From CAZFHP01 sp964519365 (GTDB lineage Bacteria; Babelota; Babeliae; Babelales; RVW-14), in NCBI GenBank assembly GCA_964519365.1, contig CAZFHP010000013.1, positions 1 to 33,315 on the forward strand: a DNA stretch of 33,315 bases. The letters run 5' to 3'. Position 1 is the first letter of the stretch. Every line of letters begins with the position of its first letter. Position numbers and translations under genes: made by a program. Shown here piece by piece: positions 1-8,741 of this stretch. The notes below the pieces were generated by a model. It had not been told where the DNA came from. It searched no databases and worked only from the letters and a program-made list of their open reading frames with translations.

Positions 1-233
1 CGAAGCTTTAGCGTAGGGGGAAGTAGCATTCTTATGCGTATCGAAGGGTTAATCCATCCAATCATGTAAATCGTGGCCTGCCTCGTCGGCCTGTCCTTCG
101 TAGCCACCTGGGCATAGGAGGAAGCCACGCCTGGGCTCCGAAACAACGAAGGCGAAGGTGGCTGGGCGTCGGCGGATTCAGACAAATCCGTAACTGCCAA
201 AACTCCAGACAACAACAAACTAAATCAAAACAA
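1..233. other. Non-coding flank at the left edge
   Basis: No open reading frame with a ribosome binding site or recognisable product is present. Apart from the repeat copy and the small hairpin at 173-190, I see no RNA gene. The first bases (CGAAGCTTTAGCG) look like part of a further repeat unit cut by the window edge. Confidence 0.5.
49..184. repeat. Diverged copy of a dispersed GC-rich intergenic repeat
   Basis: This stretch is clearly richer in G and C than the flanking genes. Positions 49-66 match 30914-30931 in 16 of 18 bases (TTAATCC[A/G]TCCAATC[A/C]TG). The far end, 175-184 (GATTCAGACA), resembles the outer end of the repeat at 31006-31015 (GGTTCAGACA). Both copies carry CGTAGCC and CTGGG words between these ends. 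A short hairpin, CGGATT/AATCCG, lies at 173-190 but has no T tract. It sits downstream of the USP gene. No coding sequence is supported here. Confidence 0.55.
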
Positions 234-2294
234 TTAAGACGAAGAAACGCTCCTCTTCAACATCCCAAGCTTGCCTTTTAACGTTTTCAGTCGCTCTGAA
301 AGCGTAACCAGCTTGTCTTTGAGCGTTACTAGCGAACCCCGCAGGTTTTCTAGCTTCTTTTTGAGCATCGTAAGCTTCCAAGTCACATCATCTACTCGCT
401 CGTAAACGAGCAGGTAAGGCGTATTATCACCTGTTGCTAGAGCAGTCGCATCAGGCTTATTCGGCGTCGCATACGCTTGCATTTGCTCTTCTGTTTTTGG
501 ATCAACAGAATGGGGATAATCATTATAAAAATACCATCCGGCCTTAGTGTTTTCGTCCCCATCATCCCAATACTTGCCATAAGCAACATAATGGCCGCCT
601 CCTATACCACTACCCCAATGTTCTACAACGCCAACAAGATTATAAACAGAATTAATTTTACCCTGTAAATCTTTATCAACATACTTTGTCATATCCAAAC
701 CTGTAAGAGGAAAATTAAATAGTGTCGGAACTTTGTTGCTAGGATCATCAAAACGTTTCAAATACAAAATAAGGATTTCAGGGGTCTTTTTTATTGTAGC
801 GAGAGATACCGTTTTATTATCAAAAGGTACATCACTTGATCCTTTCTTCTCATGCGTATAATCAAAAAAACGATCCAGATAATCTGATAAATTCATGCCT
901 TTCACTTTCATCTGTACACTTAATAACAACTGAGGATCGGTTTTATCACTAGTAGTGGGAGATCCCCAGGTTGATGCTGTTGATTCTTTCGAATATTCTT
1001 TTTTGTTTATTCTCACATTCGTTGCAAAAATATCAAAAAACTCCGTTCGAATTGCTTCTGTTTCCTTTATTTTCGCAACAAGAACTTTCCAATCATATCC
1101 TTCCACTTTTTGTTCAATTTCAGACCATCGCTCAACAGAAAGACCCAATAATTTTTCTTTACTTTTGTCCCTTCGTATACAACCAGAAAGTAAGCTATAT
1201 GTCTTATATTCTTTTCCAGAAGAATCCCCTCCCACCGTCTTAATAACAAAATCTATAATTATTGTATCCGCAGTCTCTTCTTCTACGCTTGCATCTTTTC
1301 CAGTAATCGCTTTCTTAATAACGTTCCGAATTGTCGTATTTTTTTCTTTATTTGCTATACTATGGTAACTACTTTTAAGAGCTGCAAAACCCTTTATCAA
1401 ATCTACTACTTTTTTTGCTCCAATCCCATCTTTATCTACTAACGTTTTGATATTATTAAATGTTGTCTTGGCCCCCTCTTCTTGCATAGCAATTATAGCA
1501 TTAACGGTTGATAAAAGATTAACATGTTCACCATCTTGAATAATAACAGAAAGGCTTCCTAAAAGTTCGTCCTTTTTTATTACTTTTATTTTCTTCAAAA
1601 GATACTCTTTTAACAATTCGACACTTGTAATTGTTTTTTTTTCTGTATCAGAAAAATACACAATTAATACTCTTTCTTTTAAATTCATCAAAGCTGTTTT
1701 ATTTTTAGCAAGCAAGTCTTTTACCGATTGATCCGCATCTGAAGCAGGCTCCGATGGAACTAAACTATCAAAAAATTCTCCTAGCAAGGTTGTTAGTTCT
1801 TTTTTGTAAACATCATCATAAAACTTTCCTAAAATATGAGACTGATACTCCTGAGCATCAGAATCGTGTCCTACCGGCATACTACTTTGCAATCTAGAGT
1901 CCTCTTTAACCAGGTTTTCCCAAAATTCATACGTCGGAATTTCTTTTCTTCCCACTTTTTCTTTTATCTGTTCACTCATAGCCTCTATAATACCAATAAA
2001 ACTATCGTCTAATGCAAACGGCTTTTCAGGACTCGGCGTATCCGTTGTCCCTCTTAAAATAGATCCTTCGGCATAAACACCTTTATGGGTTTTTATAAAA
2101 TCACGAAAAGGCTTAATGTGAAAAAGAACTTGCGTGGAGCTGTCAAGAAAACAATTATTGCTCTTCCAATAAAGGCCAAAGTTTGGAGCAAGAACGTTAG
2201 GATCTGCTGGATGTAAAATAGGAGCTTGGAAAAAGATTAAAATGCCTAACATAAAAGCAAAAAGAGACCTGTATATCGATGGTCGTTGTATCAT
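234..2294 (-). CDS. Exported USP-family (peptidase C19) deubiquitinase-like protein
   Basis: Predicted ubiquitin-specific cysteine protease of 686 residues. The USP boxes appear in order. The Cys box is GL..(N46)N(C48)FLDSS.Q, with Asn46 two residues before the Cys as in the family oxyanion position. The QQD box has DAQE at 146-149. An ILILYLKRF strand follows. The His box is GGGH(568)YVAY, with the final ND at 591-592 after WYFY. A signal peptide or anchor covers about residues 5-30, so the protein is exported. The zinc-finger Cys pairs of many USPs are not obvious. The C-terminus (641-682) is six heptads of the form LxxLxxx, a short coiled coil. AGGAG precedes the ATG at 2294 by five bases. 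The likely target is host ubiquitin conjugates, because bacteria lack ubiquitin; that target is inferred. Confidence 0.92.
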   Translation of the reverse strand: MIQRPSIYRSLFAFMLGILIFFQAPILHPADPNVLAPNFGLYWKSNNCFLDSSTQVLFHIKPFRDFIKTHKGVYAEGSILRGTTDTPSPEKPFALDDSFIGIIEAMSEQIKEKVGRKEIPTYEFWENLVKEDSRLQSSMPVGHDSDAQEYQSHILGKFYDDVYKKELTTLLGEFFDSLVPSEPASDADQSVKDLLAKNKTALMNLKERVLIVYFSDTEKKTITSVELLKEYLLKKIKVIKKDELLGSLSVIIQDGEHVNLLSTVNAIIAMQEEGAKTTFNNIKTLVDKDGIGAKKVVDLIKGFAALKSSYHSIANKEKNTTIRNVIKKAITGKDASVEEETADTIIIDFVIKTVGGDSSGKEYKTYSLLSGCIRRDKSKEKLLGLSVERWSEIEQKVEGYDWKVLVAKIKETEAIRTEFFDIFATNVRINKKEYSKESTASTWGSPTTSDKTDPQLLLSVQMKVKGMNLSDYLDRFFDYTHEKKGSSDVPFDNKTVSLATIKKTPEILILYLKRFDDPSNKVPTLFNFPLTGLDMTKYVDKDLQGKINSVYNLVGVVEHWGSGIGGGHYVAYGKYWDDGDENTKAGWYFYNDYPHSVDPKTEEQMQAYATPNKPDATALATGDNTPYLLVYERVDDVTWKLTMLKKKLENLRGSLVTLKDKLVTLSERLKTLKGKLGMLKRSVSSS

Positions 2295-2405
2295 AACTAC
2301 TCCTAGGTTACGTTTAAGAACGCAAGCAATCGCACAATCCCGTTACTCATAACGTTAACAGAATGTTACGTAACAATTGCATTAACGTGATTACATAAAC
2401 ACAGG

Positions 2406-5400
2406 CTACTGGTCAAACTTAAACTGTATCGGGCTGCCAGAAGGCTCGCGCTGTGATAAATTTTTCTCCTGCCAGTGCAAAACATGTTGAGGAAATGCAA
2501 AGTCAATACTTCTTTCTCTAAATGTCTTAACAAGGGCCATGCGCAAATCAGCGGCGATGTCCCACTGCTCTTTAACCCGACGGGCACTAATAAACGCCCG
2601 GGACATAAAGTACAACCCGTTTTCTTCCAAATCATCCAAACGAACAACAACACTTGGTATACGCAAAATAGTTGGATTCGCTTGAACCACTTCAAGTATA
2701 GATTTTCGTGCGAGTTCAGGATCTGTTCTATAATCAACGTGAATCTTAAGTTCAAACCCAACAGCAAAACGTCCTTTGCCCCAATTAACCACAGGCAAAG
2801 TAATTAAGTCTTTGTTTGGAATCACTTGAGAGTGATTTAAGCGGGTCATGATCGTTGTTGTTCGTGCATCGATTTTATGAACGGTTCCACGAAGGAATCC
2901 ATCCTTGCCAATATCAACGAAATTGCCTATTTCTAATGGTCGTTCGATAAGCACAAAAAATCCAGCAATATAGTCTGTCACAATATCTTTAAGCGCCAAA
3001 CCTGCAGCAACTGCTAGTGACGTACCAACGTACCAGAATAGGCCTTCAAGGTGAATAAAGATAAAGCCCAACAACGTTCCCAGTGAGATAGTTAAATAGT
3101 GTAAAATCTTTGAAAACGTATTTTGTGTTCCTGGTTCTACGCGTAAGATATCAAACAGCTTGCTCAAAACAAATTTGTAGACGAGAGAAGACAGTAAAAA
3201 GCCCCCTGAGATAAACAAAACTAGGTAAATAAGATCCAGGAAACCAAGCGTATATTTGTGCCCAACGGGAATAACCCAGACTTCAGAAAAGAGTTTCCAG
3301 AGGTCTGCCGGGGCGTACGTATAGCCCCATATGCGGGCAACGAAAATAAAAATCAAAAAGAGCAAGATTAAAAAGCTTAAGATTACGAGTAACCCATAGT
3401 ATGTTTTTGCATGCTCAAATTTATCTGTAATCTCTTCGTCTTCTTCTTTCATGAACAAGAAAACAGCGTACTTACGTATGTAATAATGCACAGAGAATAA
3501 GCTATAAATTAAAAACGTCGAAAGAGGCACAACAAAGGCTAAGTACCAGGCTAAATTTAAGTAGCCAATATATGGGTTTGAAAGAATAAGAAGCCCAATA
3601 ACAAAGAAAAAGACAGGATAGTAATATGTGTTTATTTGATTTTTAAGCCAGATAAAACGCGATGGGATTAATCGCAACACATCTTCACGGCTAAAGAAAA
3701 AGAGCAAGACTGTTACTAAAATAAGCGAATAGGCTGCAAAAATAACGTTAGGGAAAATCGTCTGCAGATCTGGGAAATAATGTAAAAATGCTAATCTCAG
3801 GGGCATTAAAATTGCCGTCGAATAACAAAAGAACGTAATTAAAAGAATAAAGCGATCTTGGAGTTTTTCAGCAAAGAACAAAAAACTCAAGCGTTTGTTT
3901 AGCTCTTTGATGCTTGATAAAAAACTTCGCGATAAGTAAACAAGAATCGGTATCGAGAGCAAATAAAATAACGCCAGATAATACGGATGATCAAGAAAAT
4001 AGATCGTCGAAAAAATATAACGAAATTTAAAAGCAATATGCAGAACAAGAAAGAACCACGAAAATAATAACACAAGATGCTTAAGCATAAAGTTTAGTAC
4101 GAGCAAGAGAATATTTAACGATAGATATTGCAAGTGCTGGTGATCGGCAGCTATACGTTTTGTCGCTTTTTTCAACAAAAATCGTAGGGTATATTTGAGG
4201 GTAAAAAAGAGCACAAAGAAAAATACAAAAAAGAGTAACAAAAATAATAAATCGTGAAGCGATGCGCTTTTTATTGACCGTATAATTTGTGTTGGCCCAA
4301 GATACTGAGGCGTATCCCAGAAAAATTGTTTAAAAAAGCTTTCTGCTTCAAGTAACGATTGCGTAAACTGCTCAAAAGAAAGGGCCCTAGGTGAACGACG
4401 CCACATCTGCTGACCAACTATTTGATTTTCAAGATCGTTTAAAATAAGATCATATTGGTTGTTAATTTTATCTTGATTTACACGCAAATCTGAATTTATC
4501 GCTAAGAAGTCCCGACTAAATTGAAAAGAGTTGTCTAAGTGCTTTTTGGCACTTGTTAAGTTTGACAATATTCTTTGCAAAACATCAGGGGCAACTCTGA
4601 ACATGGTATTCTTTACATCAAGCACTTTGCCCTTGATCGTTTTAAGATGAGCACTTTCGCGCGATGTTGCAACAAGCGCTTCATCTACAGATTCTTTATG
4701 CTTGATAAGCCCTTTAGAAAACTTAAGCGCAAGATCCCGTTGATTTTTAAACTTTTCTTGAAGTGATGTTAGACCTTGAATCCCTTCTGTAAGCTTATAA
4801 CGAAGGTCAACCATTTGATGCCGAAGCTCTTTTGTGCTTGCCGCAACTTCAGCACTATTCTTTTTAGCAGCCCATAAATCAAGCGCCCCTTGCAGCGCTA
4901 TTTTGTAACCTTCGACTTTTTTTAACTCTGAAAGCGTAAGATAATATTTAATTGTATCTTTTTGTTTGGTATCTTCAAGTTCTTTCAGCTGTTTTTGTAA
5001 GAAATCTTGCCGTAAATCTTGTCTGTTTTTTTCAAGCTTCTTGATGTTAATTTTTTTATCCAGAACTTCTTTTATGCGCAGAGATTTTTCTCTTTCAGCG
5101 CTTGCTTCATCTTTTGCATTTTCGACGTCTTCATATGATAAAGCCAAACGCTTTTCAATCGTTACAAATCGATCACTCCAACGAGAATGCTGTTGCGCAA
5201 GAAAATCTATTTCGCTTTCTTTAAGACGAATACGAACATCTAGTCTTTTAACACGTAACTGAGCCAACTCTATTTTTTCTTTGAGTAAGTTTATCTCTAA
5301 GTCAAAGTTATCGACAATAGTATTAACAAAAGGAACCTGCTTTTCTGCTATTTTAGATTCTTCTATTTTTCGATCACGCTCTTGCGTTCTAACGTCAATT

Positions 5401-6023
5401 TGCTTTTGCAGCGTTCCAATGGTCTCTTGTTCTTCATTTTTTTGCTTGGCAAGGTCATCTTTTAGAGCAGTCTCTTCTTTTATTTTGCCTGAAGTTTCAG
5501 CTATTTTGAGTTGTTCATCACGAAACTCTTGCCAGGAATAAAGAGCCTTAAGCCCCTCTTCATATTTCTTCTTGGTCAAAAATCCAATAATGTTGGTGAC
5601 CACTTTTATTTGCTTTTCAACAGAGTCTTCTATTTCTTTTTGAACATCTTGCGTGGTAACAAGATTTTGCTTTCTTTCGTTTAAAAGCGTTACGTGCTTT
5701 TTTAGAAGCTCTATTTCTTCATGATCTATATCTGTTCGAAGTTTACTTTTTACACGACCAAGCTCTTTTTCTAAAGAACTTAAACGTTCTTTTATCGCTT
5801 TGACTCGATCAGTAGATAATTGCTGAAGTTGTTTTTTTTCTTTCTGGAGCACCCGTAATTGATCTTTGCGTATCTCTATACTACTCAAAAACGATAAGGG
5901 GCGCCCAGATGCGCTTTTATCAGAAGACAGGGACGATAAAATCCCATATGTAAAATTCCCTGAAAAAGAAAATAAAAGAATCGTCACAAAAAAGACAGAA
6001 GAGAAAAAGCTTTTTATACGCAT
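2406..6023 (-). CDS. Giant MscS-family mechanosensitive channel (MscK-like)
   Basis: Inner-membrane channel of 1205 residues that would release solutes on hypo-osmotic shock. A signal peptide (about 1-28) is followed by a long Lys/Glu-rich, mostly coiled-coil extracytoplasmic region (about 45-560). Many membrane helices come next (about 580-1000). The canonical MscS pore and beta domain starts near residue 1000: GTSLAVAAGLALKDIV, then ERPLEIGNFVDI, GTVHKIDARTT and VIPNKDL. This architecture and length resemble MscK/YbiO/YjeP more than the roughly 290-residue MscS. The SD AGGA is seven bases before the ATG, and its TAG also ends the upstream gene, so the two are translationally close. The residue positions of the helices are estimates. 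Confidence 0.93.
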   Translation of the reverse strand: MRIKSFFSSVFFVTILLFSFSGNFTYGILSSLSSDKSASGRPLSFLSSIEIRKDQLRVLQKEKKQLQQLSTDRVKAIKERLSSLEKELGRVKSKLRTDIDHEEIELLKKHVTLLNERKQNLVTTQDVQKEIEDSVEKQIKVVTNIIGFLTKKKYEEGLKALYSWQEFRDEQLKIAETSGKIKEETALKDDLAKQKNEEQETIGTLQKQIDVRTQERDRKIEESKIAEKQVPFVNTIVDNFDLEINLLKEKIELAQLRVKRLDVRIRLKESEIDFLAQQHSRWSDRFVTIEKRLALSYEDVENAKDEASAEREKSLRIKEVLDKKINIKKLEKNRQDLRQDFLQKQLKELEDTKQKDTIKYYLTLSELKKVEGYKIALQGALDLWAAKKNSAEVAASTKELRHQMVDLRYKLTEGIQGLTSLQEKFKNQRDLALKFSKGLIKHKESVDEALVATSRESAHLKTIKGKVLDVKNTMFRVAPDVLQRILSNLTSAKKHLDNSFQFSRDFLAINSDLRVNQDKINNQYDLILNDLENQIVGQQMWRRSPRALSFEQFTQSLLEAESFFKQFFWDTPQYLGPTQIIRSIKSASLHDLLFLLLFFVFFFVLFFTLKYTLRFLLKKATKRIAADHQHLQYLSLNILLLVLNFMLKHLVLLFSWFFLVLHIAFKFRYIFSTIYFLDHPYYLALFYLLSIPILVYLSRSFLSSIKELNKRLSFLFFAEKLQDRFILLITFFCYSTAILMPLRLAFLHYFPDLQTIFPNVIFAAYSLILVTVLLFFFSREDVLRLIPSRFIWLKNQINTYYYPVFFFVIGLLILSNPYIGYLNLAWYLAFVVPLSTFLIYSLFSVHYYIRKYAVFLFMKEEDEEITDKFEHAKTYYGLLVILSFLILLFLIFIFVARIWGYTYAPADLWKLFSEVWVIPVGHKYTLGFLDLIYLVLFISGGFLLSSLVYKFVLSKLFDILRVEPGTQNTFSKILHYLTISLGTLLGFIFIHLEGLFWYVGTSLAVAAGLALKDIVTDYIAGFFVLIERPLEIGNFVDIGKDGFLRGTVHKIDARTTTIMTRLNHSQVIPNKDLITLPVVNWGKGRFAVGFELKIHVDYRTDPELARKSILEVVQANPTILRIPSVVVRLDDLEENGLYFMSRAFISARRVKEQWDIAADLRMALVKTFRERSIDFAFPQHVLHWQEKNLSQREPSGSPIQFKFDQ

Positions 6024-6032
6024 TATTAATTC

Positions 6033-6698
6033 CTAATACATAAAGCGAACAGTTTTAAACAATTTAAACGACGGATGCTGCTTTAAACAACTAAAAATAT
6101 AAGTATTTATCTTTTTTATGTCATACTTTTTAATATCACACAAGTGTTTTTTTACATATTTTTTATCTAAAATCTTTGGTTCTATTATATTCATACGCTC
6201 AGACATGTCTGGAGATATGCCCGGGGACATGCTTTGAGAAAATAGCCCTGTTTCTTGTAAAAAGTGTAAGACACATAATTGTTTAATCAAATAAAGTGTA
6301 TCACCAAAAAACTCTTTATCATCTAACAAAGCAAAATAAGATGAAATCGACTCAAATGCTTTATAATCAGGATCTTTTTGCGCAAAAAAGTAATACGAAA
6401 GTTCTAATAGGTGATACATCCAATACAGATCACCAGTATTAATTTCTTGCGGTACATACAGGATATCAACATGATGCGTTATATACGTTGAATAGATCGT
6501 TGGCTGAGCAAAAAAAGAAAGGAGCATCCCTGGCCACAAGCGCTGGCATACACGTTTGTCTGGAATAACAACAGTAATTTTACCCATCGAAGCAGAAAGA
6601 ACAGATAGTTTTTGCTTGTTGGGCAAAAATCGTTTTAACACAAAACCATATTCTTTTTCACGGAGCATTACACTCAAACTTTCTCTATTACGTATCAT
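6033..6698 (-). CDS. Divergent RecO-like protein
   Basis: Protein of 221 residues with no signal peptide. The first part reads EYGFVLKRFLPNKQKLSVLS followed by MGKITVVIPDKR. This fits the RecO N-terminal OB-fold pattern (new start, 'VLKR', a short strand, 'GKI', a basic turn). The rest is helical (LLELSYYF, then a run of helices), as in the RecO C-terminal domain. RecO loads RecA with RecR and is usually about 240 residues. No Cys4 zinc site is visible. It ends nine bases before the MscK-like start and is probably cotranscribed with it. A start at Met11 (6668) is possible. The call is by pattern only and could be wrong; 'hypothetical protein' is the fallback. Confidence 0.4.
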   Translation of the reverse strand: MIRNRESLSVMLREKEYGFVLKRFLPNKQKLSVLSASMGKITVVIPDKRVCQRLWPGMLLSFFAQPTIYSTYITHHVDILYVPQEINTGDLYWMYHLLELSYYFFAQKDPDYKAFESISSYFALLDDKEFFGDTLYLIKQLCVLHFLQETGLFSQSMSPGISPDMSERMNIIEPKILDKKYVKKHLCDIKKYDIKKINTYIFSCLKQHPSFKLFKTVRFMY

Positions 6699-6850
6699 TA
6701 AGCACTTGTCTTATAAAACGTTAGTAGTTTACTCAGCTAGTTTCTCATTATGCAATATTTAATGCAAAGTTTTTATTTTTTTCTAGAAATTTGTTAATCA
6801 CAATGTATCTGGTACCTGACAAGCAAAATCGCCTACGAAATAACAATACC

Positions 6851-6880
6851 TTGATGAAATTATTTTCTATTTGTTATAAA
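6851..6880 (+). promoter_or_regulatory. Candidate sigma-70 promoter for the MltA/3D gene
   Basis: TTGATG (6851-6856) and TATAAA (6875-6880) are separated by 18 bases. The start codon lies 47 bases downstream, behind a strong SD. The region 6699-6926 separates divergent genes. Confidence 0.4.
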
Positions 6881-6926
6881 TGAGTAGAAGGGTCTTGTCT
6901 TTACAAAAAAGCGGGGAGGAGAAAAT

Positions 6927-8114
6927 ATGCCATACCATAGAATACGTTTTATGCGTTATATCATAACGTGTCTTACGCTTGTCCTGATTATACTCACACA
7001 GTACTTGCATAATCTGCATGGCTTTACGATAAACTTTCGATCCATGCGTCCCCGACCCGTCTCAGCAAAAAACCGTAACCAAATTACCCAAAACAAAATT
7101 TTACACAATGCAAATTTGCATCGATTTTTTAAAGAAGTTAAATCGCCAATAAAAAAAGAACACGTCATTACATCTCCTCAAGCGTTGGCACAAGTCGCCC
7201 GTCATACGTTACAGTATATTAATAGGCACGAAAAAACACTCGACTATACGATTAAGCCAAAATTATTCGACCAACAAATCTTGCCCACACGAAAAGCAAA
7301 AGAAACTCTTGCGTATATTATTAAACTTATTGACGAAGATACGAAAACAGGAAATTATCGTATTTTAGACCCAGAGTTTCTTTCCCAAAACTTTACATTT
7401 ATAAAATGGTCCGGGGACACAAAAAAGGCAAAAAGAAACAGGGCTTCTTTTGTCGCAAAAGACAAGATATATCTTACGCTTTATGGCATGTATCACGTAA
7501 AGGGAAGTTACAAAAAAACAAAAAAATACGCATATGCTCTTTATAAGCTGCTTGGTAGGCATAAAGCCCCATCGTATACAAAACAACAAGTATTATCTGG
7601 AATTCTCGAAAAAAAAGATTATCACAAAAAAGTTAAACCATTAGTTTGGCTTTCACGCAAAGGGCTAGAACAAGCTCTTATGCAGGGAACTATTTTCGTT
7701 ACAATGCCTGATGAAAAACTTCGTGGGTTTAACATTCACTACAACAATCGCATCCCATACGATAAAAAAATCAAAAACAAGTACAAGCAAAAGCGTTATT
7801 GGTATTTCAGAGAATTTCGACAAAAAACAATTGCAAAAACACGCAATCGATTTTTAGCAGCCAAGGGCATAATCTTTGCTGGCGATATTTATAATCTCGG
7901 CATCGGAAAACTTATTGCAATCCCATACACAGACCCCGTTAACAAAAAGCGCTTGATGCGCCTGGGCATTTTAGCAGATACTGGCGGAGCATTTACCAAA
8001 AATCTTTATCAGCTTGATTTATTTGCAGGTATTTTTTCGAGCAAAAAGAAATTTCAACGTTACATGCGGCACTTTCCAAACGTAACAGATGCATATATTT
8101 TGGCCCGAAAATAA
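6927..8114 (+). CDS. Exported MltA-like 3D-domain protein, putative murein transglycosylase
   Basis: Protein of 395 residues with an N-terminal hydrophobic signal (about 8-30) and a very basic body. The C-terminal part carries the 3D (Asp-Asp-Asp) barrel signature: GD(320)IYNLGIGKLIAI, ADTGGAF with Asp351, and YQLD(364)LFAG. In MltA-type lytic transglycosylases the DTGG-like Asp is the catalytic one and the fold cleaves the glycan strand. Upstream, WLSRKGLEQALMQG and FVTMPDEKLRGFNI resemble the second MltA segment. The SD GGGGAGGA is six bases before the ATG. The 3D domain is well supported; the exact enzyme (MltA against other 3D or RlpA-like hydrolases) is less sure. Together with dapF it suggests some peptidoglycan is retained. 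Confidence 0.65.
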   Translation: MPYHRIRFMRYIITCLTLVLIILTQYLHNLHGFTINFRSMRPRPVSAKNRNQITQNKILHNANLHRFFKEVKSPIKKEHVITSPQALAQVARHTLQYINRHEKTLDYTIKPKLFDQQILPTRKAKETLAYIIKLIDEDTKTGNYRILDPEFLSQNFTFIKWSGDTKKAKRNRASFVAKDKIYLTLYGMYHVKGSYKKTKKYAYALYKLLGRHKAPSYTKQQVLSGILEKKDYHKKVKPLVWLSRKGLEQALMQGTIFVTMPDEKLRGFNIHYNNRIPYDKKIKNKYKQKRYWYFREFRQKTIAKTRNRFLAAKGIIFAGDIYNLGIGKLIAIPYTDPVNKKRLMRLGILADTGGAFTKNLYQLDLFAGIFSSKKKFQRYMRHFPNVTDAYILARK

Positions 8115-8144
8115 TTATCCAAAATTTCGGCTATCTCCCAAAAG

Positions 8145-8173
8145 TTGCACTCGGTTGCATTTCGTGTTAAATT
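8145..8173 (+). promoter_or_regulatory. Weak candidate promoter of the toxin-antitoxin operon
   Basis: TTGCAC and TAAATT are separated by 17 bases, ahead of the SD GAAAGGGA (8208-8215). Antitoxins of this class usually autoregulate, but no clear operator palindrome is visible here. Confidence 0.3.
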
Positions 8174-8220
8174 AAAACTAAAAGTATCCTCGGGGCCTTT
8201 AAGTTTAGAAAGGGATAATC

Positions 8221-8445
8221 ATGTCCATCGCCGTAAAATTATCTGAAAACATCGTCACAGAAGCAAAAACGATATCAAAAGCTTTAAACCGATCTGTTGC
8301 GGGACAAATAGAATATTGGGCAAAAATCGGGAAAATTGCAGAAGAAAACCCTGACTTAACATATGAATTTATTAAAAACATTCTTATAGCACAACAAGAA
8401 GCTCAATCAGGACAACTTCAAACATATACGTTTGATAAAAATTAA
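8221..8445 (+). CDS. ParD-like antitoxin
   Basis: Protein of 74 residues, the first gene of a two-gene operon. The N-terminal SIAVKLSENIVTEAKTISKA fits a ribbon-helix-helix DNA-binding segment. SVAGQIEYWAKIGKIAEENP is the hallmark of the ParD-like antitoxin family (formerly DUF3423). The C-terminal tail should wrap the toxin. The SD GAAAGGGA lies five bases upstream, and the stop is two bases before the toxin start, so the two are translationally coupled. Its role is to neutralise the RelE/ParE-type toxin and probably to repress the operon. Confidence 0.85.
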   Translation: MSIAVKLSENIVTEAKTISKALNRSVAGQIEYWAKIGKIAEENPDLTYEFIKNILIAQQEAQSGQLQTYTFDKN

Positions 8446-8447
8446 TT

Positions 8448-8720
8448 ATGAACATTCTGCAAACACCAACATTTGCCAAGCAAATAAAAAAATTACATAA
8501 AAATCAAAAACATGACCTCGATAATGCTATAAAAAAAATAGCTCAAAACCCTTTTATTGGAATTATGAAAAAGGGGAACTTATCTGGAATTCGAGTCTAC
8601 AAGTTTAAAATGACCAAGCAACTCACATTACTTGCTTACGGATTTTATGAAAACAAAATACAAATAATAATACTCGCAATAGGATCTCATGAAAACTTCT
8701 ATCGCGATTTAAAAAATTAG
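8448..8720 (+). CDS. RelE/ParE-superfamily toxin
   Basis: Protein of 90 residues, directly downstream of its antitoxin with no SD of its own. The beginning (MNILQTPTFAKQIKKLHKNQ), the NPFIG turn, and the basic strands (GIRVYKFKM, then LTLLAYGFYENKIQIIILAIG) end in SHENFYRDL, a typical small RelE/ParE toxin layout. RelE members cleave mRNA in the ribosome and ParE members poison gyrase; the sequence does not tell me which applies here. The complete frame and intact neighbour suggest a functional module. Confidence 0.85.
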   Translation: MNILQTPTFAKQIKKLHKNQKHDLDNAIKKIAQNPFIGIMKKGNLSGIRVYKFKMTKQLTLLAYGFYENKIQIIILAIGSHENFYRDLKN

Positions 8721-8741
8721 ACCGACGGGAATACTTACAAA

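Noticed and set aside
95..168. Long hairpin in the left-edge repeat (CCTTCGT-AGCCACC with ACGAAGG and GGTGGCT)
   Set aside because: The complementary segments occur in crossing order, so a simple nested stem cannot form.
955..1368. 137-residue plus-strand frame opposite the USP gene
   Set aside because: It lies wholly inside a protein with clear USP motifs, has no SD and no recognisable product.
2340..2400. Palindrome GTTACGTAAC between the USP and MscK-like genes as a terminator
   Set aside because: The stem is only five base pairs with no T tract; an operator is possible but unsupported.
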